Of a stretch of DNA of 64,000 nucleotides, positions 57,101 through 64,000 are shown piece after piece; the first letter of the stretch is position 1, and each line of letters begins with the position of its first letter. A program made the translations under genes and the position numbers. The notes beneath the pieces are model-generated. The model made no database searches, had not been told where the DNA came from, and saw nothing but the letters and a program-made list of their open reading frames with translations. Source of the DNA: Luteibacter sp. 9135 (GTDB lineage: Bacteria > Pseudomonadota > Gammaproteobacteria > Xanthomonadales > Rhodanobacteraceae); assembly GCF_000745005.1 (NCBI RefSeq), contig NZ_JQNB01000001.1, forward strand, positions 4,421,269 through 4,485,268, in the 5' to 3' direction.

Positions 57101-60100
57101 GTCCGGAGCCCGAGACCACCCGGCTGAGCGCGGCGATCGACAGTATGCAGCTCTATGTCCATCGCCTGCTCAGTGGCATGGAACACCAGCTCGATGCGAC
57201 GGACAAACTCAAGGCGCGGCGAAAGGCATGGGGCACCTACCGCTCGCGCTACAGCGACTGGCGCGCGAGGAAAGAGCGCCGGCTCTACCCCGAAAACTAC
57301 ATCGACCCCCTTCATCGGCAGCGCAAGAGCCAGGCCTTCACCGACCTGGAAATGCAGCTAGCCCAGGGCCAGGCCAGGCCTGACGACATCGAGACCAACC
57401 TGCTGGCCTATCTGACCACGTTCGAGCGCACCAGCAATATCCAGGTCATCTCCGCCTACCACGACGGCGTCGACCCCGTGAGCGACAAGCTGCATATGAT
57501 CGGTCGCAGCAACGTCGAACCCGTGGAGTATTTCTGGCGCACGGCGGATATGTCCATAACGGCGCCGGACGGCCAGACCTCGATGCTCGCCTGGAGCGAT
57601 TGGGAGACCATCGAGTTGCCACTGGTCGGTGAGCTTGTGCGTACGACGCTGCCCAAGGTGACGAGCGAGCTGATAGCGAAAAACGATGCAGACCTCGTGG
57701 CCGCCGAAAACGCGCTCAAGCTTGCTGAAGCAAACCTCGCAAAGGCCGGCGAAACAGCGGACGCGTCCGACAAGGCATCGAAGGAGGGCTTCATCACCGA
57801 GAGCAAGGTCAAACAGGCCTCGGACGACGAGGCGGCACGACAGACGGCCGCGGACGCCATGAAGACGGCTAAGGTAGCGCTGGCGACGATCCGTTCGACC
57901 GCACGTGTCGCACGCCTTGCAACCGACGATCCACGCCGTGACATCGAACTCCTTCGCCCGCTGATCGTCGATGGACGGCCGTACATCGTCTGGGTGGAGC
58001 GCGATACCTCCGCCATCGTCTTCGACGGGGATACCAGTCCGAGTGCGTTCTATGTCACACGCATGTGTTTCGCCTACCGAGGCACGGATGGGCGATGGAG
58101 CATGTCCAACACGCTTCTTTCGCTCGACGGAAGAACCGACGGCGGCAGCCTTACGAAACCGGCTTCCACCGCTTCCGTAAAAAGCGGCATGAGCAGCGAG
58201 AGGGCAAACCTCGTTACCCGCGAGTACGCGCCGGTGATGGTTGTCATGGAAAACCGCAAGGGACGCCGCCGGGCGAAGGATCCGTTTCTTGTCGCGCTGC
58301 TGTTCAACAGTGAATATGCAGGCGATCCCGTGCCTGCGACGATGCAGACGAAGACGACCAACGTCGCCGACCTTTACCACCTCGTAGTCCGGGACCTTCT
58401 GTTGATCGATGAACGCCGGCTCGATGAATCCGGCGACATAGCCTATGAAAGTCGCCTAGTGAAGAACTGGACGAAACTTTACCGCGATCCACGTGTAGTT
58501 CAGCACCCTTATATTGGTACAAAATACGTATTGAAATCATCCAAAGGAACGAAACCAGAGCCATTAATTCATGAGAAAAACCTGCAGAAACTTCGTGTAA
58601 AGCGAGGCATGCTGAATCCGAAAGGAGCGAGCATCACTGCTGGTATAACGAGTGATGGCATGCATGTCGACGTCATTGCAGCGTTTGAGGGTATATGGTG
58701 GAGAACAACTCCCCTACCGGTTCAATCCATAACTGTTCTAGAGGATATAGGTCGAATTCAGATTGACAAGACGGTTTCACTTAAACTATCCGTCGTCGAA
58801 CGCCGGAACCGTCATGAACGCGGCATCGCATTCAAAGTACTTTGCGATATAAGTTTAACGCAGACAATGGAAGGAAAAGATTTTTCCAATAAAAGAAAAC
58901 CACGACTCAAGGCTCAAGTCAAAATAACGTCGGCCACAGAAACGACTGGACAACACGTTGCGCATGTTCTCGCCAACGATTTTTCTCGAGATTTCCGTTT
59001 AACCTCCTGCTCGATTCCGATAAGTGTTGATCTGATGCTGAGCGAAAGGCGAAGTAGCATTCGTCTCCGACTGGCGACGAAGGGCAGTAGTTGGAAAAGA
59101 AACGGCGCCAGCCTTACAAGGAATAGGGCGGCTCTGGACCCGGATTTAAATGACTATGGTCTTGCTATCGCAAGTGTCGAAATCGTCGAAGGCCCTCCGC
59201 TCCACGCAAGTGACAACATTTCGTTAGCCCACGTTTACTTAAAAGGTGGGCTGATTGCCCTCCTCGATATTCCGGTCGACCTGGAAGCTAAAGCAAAACC
59301 TACAAATGGCTTCCAGACACTCCCCGACGATCTACCGCTGCGTGCCAGTATTTCACTTGTTGGCAGTTCAACTGCCACTATAGTCAGCACAGAACAAGCC
59401 GCCACAAAATTTCTAGCTTCCGCAACTAATGTGGGCATCCTTTTCCTTTCCCGCTGGGCCGCATCTGACAACCAAACATTAAGGGCATGGCTCTCAGCAC
59501 TCGACAGCACGCAATGGAATATACCGGCCTCCGAATACTACGCTGCAACGCAGACCAATGGCGATGATACGTCGGATACTCCGCCCAACGCATTCGAAGG
59601 TAACCTGCCATTCGCGCAAGCACTGGCTACGACCCGCGACAGTAAGCTTCGGGACAGATTGACCGACTACACAGCCCAACATATTGGTTCGACACTCGAT
59701 TCGGCCACGCGTTACAAGCTACCCGGCGACGTCCGCCGCGCCATCGCGTCGATGGCCGCCAACGAGAGCGGCGACTATCGCGAAGCGTTGCAGGCCCTGC
59801 GGGGAATCGTGGGCTGGGACGAGGCGGGCGAGTCGCAGGTCGTCGAATTGAATGCAGCGCACCATAGTAAAAAGACCTGCAGCGTCCGTTTCCCTGTCGA
59901 TCCGGACCGCACGTCATATACATTCAGGCTCGAACTCGCCGCGACCGAAGATCCTGAAGACAAGGCCGCCGATGCCCCCCGCCTGACCTGGTTGACGCTT
60001 GAGCGCTCCTACACGCTGGACGACATCAGCAAGGACAACAGTGCGCTGTCCGACGATCGCGTCGCGTCCACCTATCTATGGCAGAACCGCGAGCAGGCCC

Positions 60101-62017
60101 AGTACCTGGACCTCGATGAAACCGGTCGCGCGCCCATCCGACTGAACACGCTGTTTGGCAAGCAATTGGTGGCACGAGCCAGCCGTTCGGTCGACGCGGT
60201 GCTGTCGATCGAGACGCAGACGCTGCCGGAGCCTGCGCTCAGGAAGAAGGACGGCGCGGGCTTCGTGGACTTCAGCGGCGCCAACGGGCTCTATTTCTGG
60301 GGGTTGTTCTTCTACGTACCCTGGCTGGTCGCCTGGAACCTGCGGGAGAAGCGCCAATACACCGACGCATGGAACTGGTGCAGCCACTATCTGTTCGATC
60401 CGTATCGCGGCCGCACCACGGAAACGACCGCACCGTTGCCGTTCTGGAACACCCTGCCCCTGGTCTATCGGCTCGCTGGCGCCAAGGACACCGGTGAAGC
60501 GGTAGAGTTGGCGGGCTACGCGAACAACGTGCATTTTCGCAAGGCGATCCATGCCTTCGCGGTAGAGCTCTGGCGTATGCAGGGCGACGATCAGTTCCGC
60601 CGGCTGACCCCGGAGAACCTGCGCGAGGCGTGGCTATGCTACCAGCGCGCACTGCGCCTGATCGGTGCGCTCGGCGAGCCGGCCGAGGCCCGACCATGGC
60701 GACCGGTGACGCTGGCATCGCGGGGTGCCGCGTTCATCGCGCCATTGAACACACGTCTGCGAGAATTGCGCGCATTGCTCCTCTCGCGCCTGGACAACCT
60801 GCGCCATGGCCGTACGATCGATGGCGTGACCGTGCCATACCTCGGCTATGGCCATGAAGACGACCTGGCTTTCGGTAGCGGCCGCCGTGGGTCGGAGGGC
60901 TCAATGAACACCTTGCGGATGAATGCCATTCCGCACTACCGCTTTGCCGAGGTGATGACCGCAGCGCAGACTGCCGTGGCACGATTCACTGACCTGGGCC
61001 GCTTCCTGTTCCGGATCTTCGAGCACGAGGCCGACAACGCTTTTGAGGTCGAACAACAAAAGACCCTGATAGCCCTGGCGGACTTCGACGTGTCGTTGAA
61101 GCGGCAGGCCGTGGACACGGCGGCCAGGGAACGACTCTCACTGGAGGCAACCAAGCGCGGCATCCGCAAACGGATTGCCTATTACACCGATCAGTTGGCA
61201 TTGCCGCGCAGTGCGCTTGAAATCGTCGCGTCCACGGTGGGTTATTCGGCGGTAGCCATGGAATATGCGGCAGCCGGACCGTCCCTTGTGACTGGCGCGC
61301 TGAAGATGATTCCTACGATCTATGGAATGGCCTTCGGCGGACAGAAGTACGAGGGTCTTTCGGAAGCCGCACGGGAAGTTCTCAAGACCGGCGCCGAAGC
61401 GACGCGGCTTCTCGCCGAAGACCTGCGTTCCGAGGCGGAGTTCGAGCGCCGCAACGAGCAGTGGGGCCTGGACAAGGCCATGGCCGAGAGCGACCTGGAT
61501 ATTCTGGAAGCGCAGTTGGCGGAATGGACGTCGCGGCGGGCGGCCACCGACAAGGAACTCGAGATGGCGTTTGCCAATCGCGACCGTGTCCGCACCGAGT
61601 ACAACGTGCAGACCACAGGCTTCGCCATTGCATCCACGTATACCTGGATGCTGGGCGAGTTGGGTACGCTGTTCGCGTCGTCATACGACTCGGTGTTGTC
61701 ACTGTGCCTGGCCGCGGAAGCGAGCTATCGCTACGAGACCGGCGATTTCGACAGCCGCCACGTGCGCATGGACGCCTGGGATGGCGCGTGGCACGGCATG
61801 CTCGCCGGCGAAGCGCTCCAGAACGACCTCCAGTCCATGCAGAAGGCGTTCTTCCTGCGCAACGAGCGGCGCTCGCTGATTCACAAGGAGATCTCGCTTT
61901 CCCAGCTGCTTGGAGACGCGTTCAGCAAGGGCATCCGCGCGAACCGGCTCTGGTTCAACCTGAAGGCAGACGCCTTCGATAACGACTACCCGGGTCACTA
62001 CCTGCGACAGATCCGCC

Positions 62018-63343
<1,326 letters not shown>

Positions 63344-63584
63344 CGGCATCGACCCAGGCGGCGACGCCTACTTGGACTTAAATCTACGGCCCCGGATGCG
63401 AACGGATCGAGCATCACCTACGACGGCGATGATGCGCACGTGACCTATGGGCGCGTGCAATACAACAGGCGATACCGTGAGGAACTGGTCATCCGCCCGC
63501 GTGGTGGCGACTATGTCGTGGTCAAGCACGTCGTGACGGAGAAACGCCTCTAGTCGAAGACATATCGCGACATGAGATACGGCT

Positions 63585-63617
63585 CACCGCCGCTGCGCAT
63601 CTGACGCAGCGGCGGTG
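63585..63617. terminator. Perfect 13-bp hairpin between convergent genes
   Basis: CACCGCCGCTGCG, loop CATCTGA, CGCAGCGGCGGTG, between the end of the toxin gene and the stop of the minus-strand gene at 63629. A likely bidirectional terminator. Confidence 0.75.
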
Positions 63618-63628
63618 ATGCAGGCCGG

Positions 63629-64000
63629 TTAATGGGCAGGAGCAGCAATCAACTGATCCGCCGACCTCAGGCTGAACGTCGCCCCGCCCTGGGGCGTATC
63701 CGTCGCATCCCAGCGGACGATCGGCACCCAGCGACCCGTGAGCTTCATGAATTCCTTCTGGTCGTTTCTGGCCGATGCCAGCGAATCCGTGTTTTCGGCG
63801 CCACTTTTGTCGGCACGGTAGAAAAAGGCTTCGATCGGCAGTTGGCGATCGTCGTCGTCCACCCAGGAAAGGGCGACCAGCTCATTGCGCTGGTGCACGC
63901 CCTCGATCCGACGGACTTCGATCATCTGCCACCACGCCTCGGCACGACCGGTATTCCAGCCGTGCCGAAGGCGCACTGGTTCTCGTCGTTCCCGTAGCCG
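63629..64000 (-). CDS. Hypothetical protein, C-terminal part (runs off the window)
   Basis: About 115 residues in one frame from codon 63976 to the stop at 63629 (GRAEAWWQMIEVRRIEGVHQ, LSWVDDDDRQLPIEAFFYR, KLTGRWVPIVRWDAT, then SLRSADQLIAAPAH). Not recognised. Upstream of about 63955 another frame looks more protein-like (GYGNDENQCAFGTAG), suggesting one missing base near 63954 and a longer gene reaching beyond the window. The GTG at 63976 is therefore probably not the true start. Confidence 0.55.
   Translation of the reverse strand, partial: RLRERREPVRLRHGWNTGRAEAWWQMIEVRRIEGVHQRNELVALSWVDDDDRQLPIEAFFYRADKSGAENTDSLASARNDQKEFMKLTGRWVPIVRWDATDTPQGGATFSLRSADQLIAAPAH

Overview
The window reads as chromosome of a high-GC gammaproteobacterium of the Xanthomonadales, most likely the Rhodanobacteraceae (Luteibacter/Dyella type). 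That placement is an inference from the very GC-rich third positions, the lgt-thyA, holD-rimI and tesA/ybbA-ybbP arrangements, a VirD4 protein beside an effector with an XVIPCD-like C-terminus (typical of Xanthomonadales bacteria-killing type IV secretion), and DUF4124, HxlR and RegB/RegA proteins. No rRNA, tRNA, integrase, transposase or CRISPR array was seen.

Layout. 1-9.5 kb is mostly housekeeping: the 3' part of uvrA, a thioesterase, a DUF4139 protein, an enoyl-CoA isomerase, a Nudix-ThiE fusion with folA, an HxlR regulator divergent from a PRISE-type reductase, a DUF2945 protein, a palindromic 33-bp tandem array, thyA and lgt. 9.6-14.7 kb holds an S9 peptidase and a TonB-dependent receptor. 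14.7-19.9 kb is a minus-strand accessory operon: virD4, a lipoprotein (candidate immunity protein), then a DUF2235 lipase with a peptidoglycan-binding domain and an XVIPCD-like tail. 20-22.5 kb has two TPM-domain proteins, LemA and DgkA. 22.8-27.8 kb has a POT peptide transporter, the RegB/RegA redox system and a second two-component pair whose regulator has lost most of its DNA-binding domain. 27.9-37.4 kb holds tesA, ybbA-ybbP, rimI, holD, pssA, a DUF4124 protein, proS, a secreted GH18-like protein and an H-NS-like protein. 37.5-46.8 kb has a 1233-residue Ig-like repeat protein, ThrE, NfeD, an SPFH protein, and an NtrY/NtrC-type pair.

46.9-54.0 kb is an ABC export operon (adaptor, ATPase, four MacB/FtsX permeases). 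It begins at an excellent sigma-54 promoter (TGGCAC-N5-TTGC) with TGTCC/GGACA palindromes upstream. Its probable activator, a sigma-54 enhancer-binding protein, is encoded at the far end of the same gene run. The last permease carries one in-frame amber codon.

54.2-63.6 kb is a giant Tc-toxin subunit A-like gene. It is clean for about 7.8 kb and then shows a series of apparent one-base losses. Restoring the frames gives a normal TcA C-terminus followed by two copies of a module of about 110 residues, joined by a long Pro-Ala/Pro-Val linker. The losses appear to continue into the convergent gene at the right edge, so sequence error there is a serious alternative to gene decay. An AT-rich block inside the toxin suggests exchange of the receptor-binding region.
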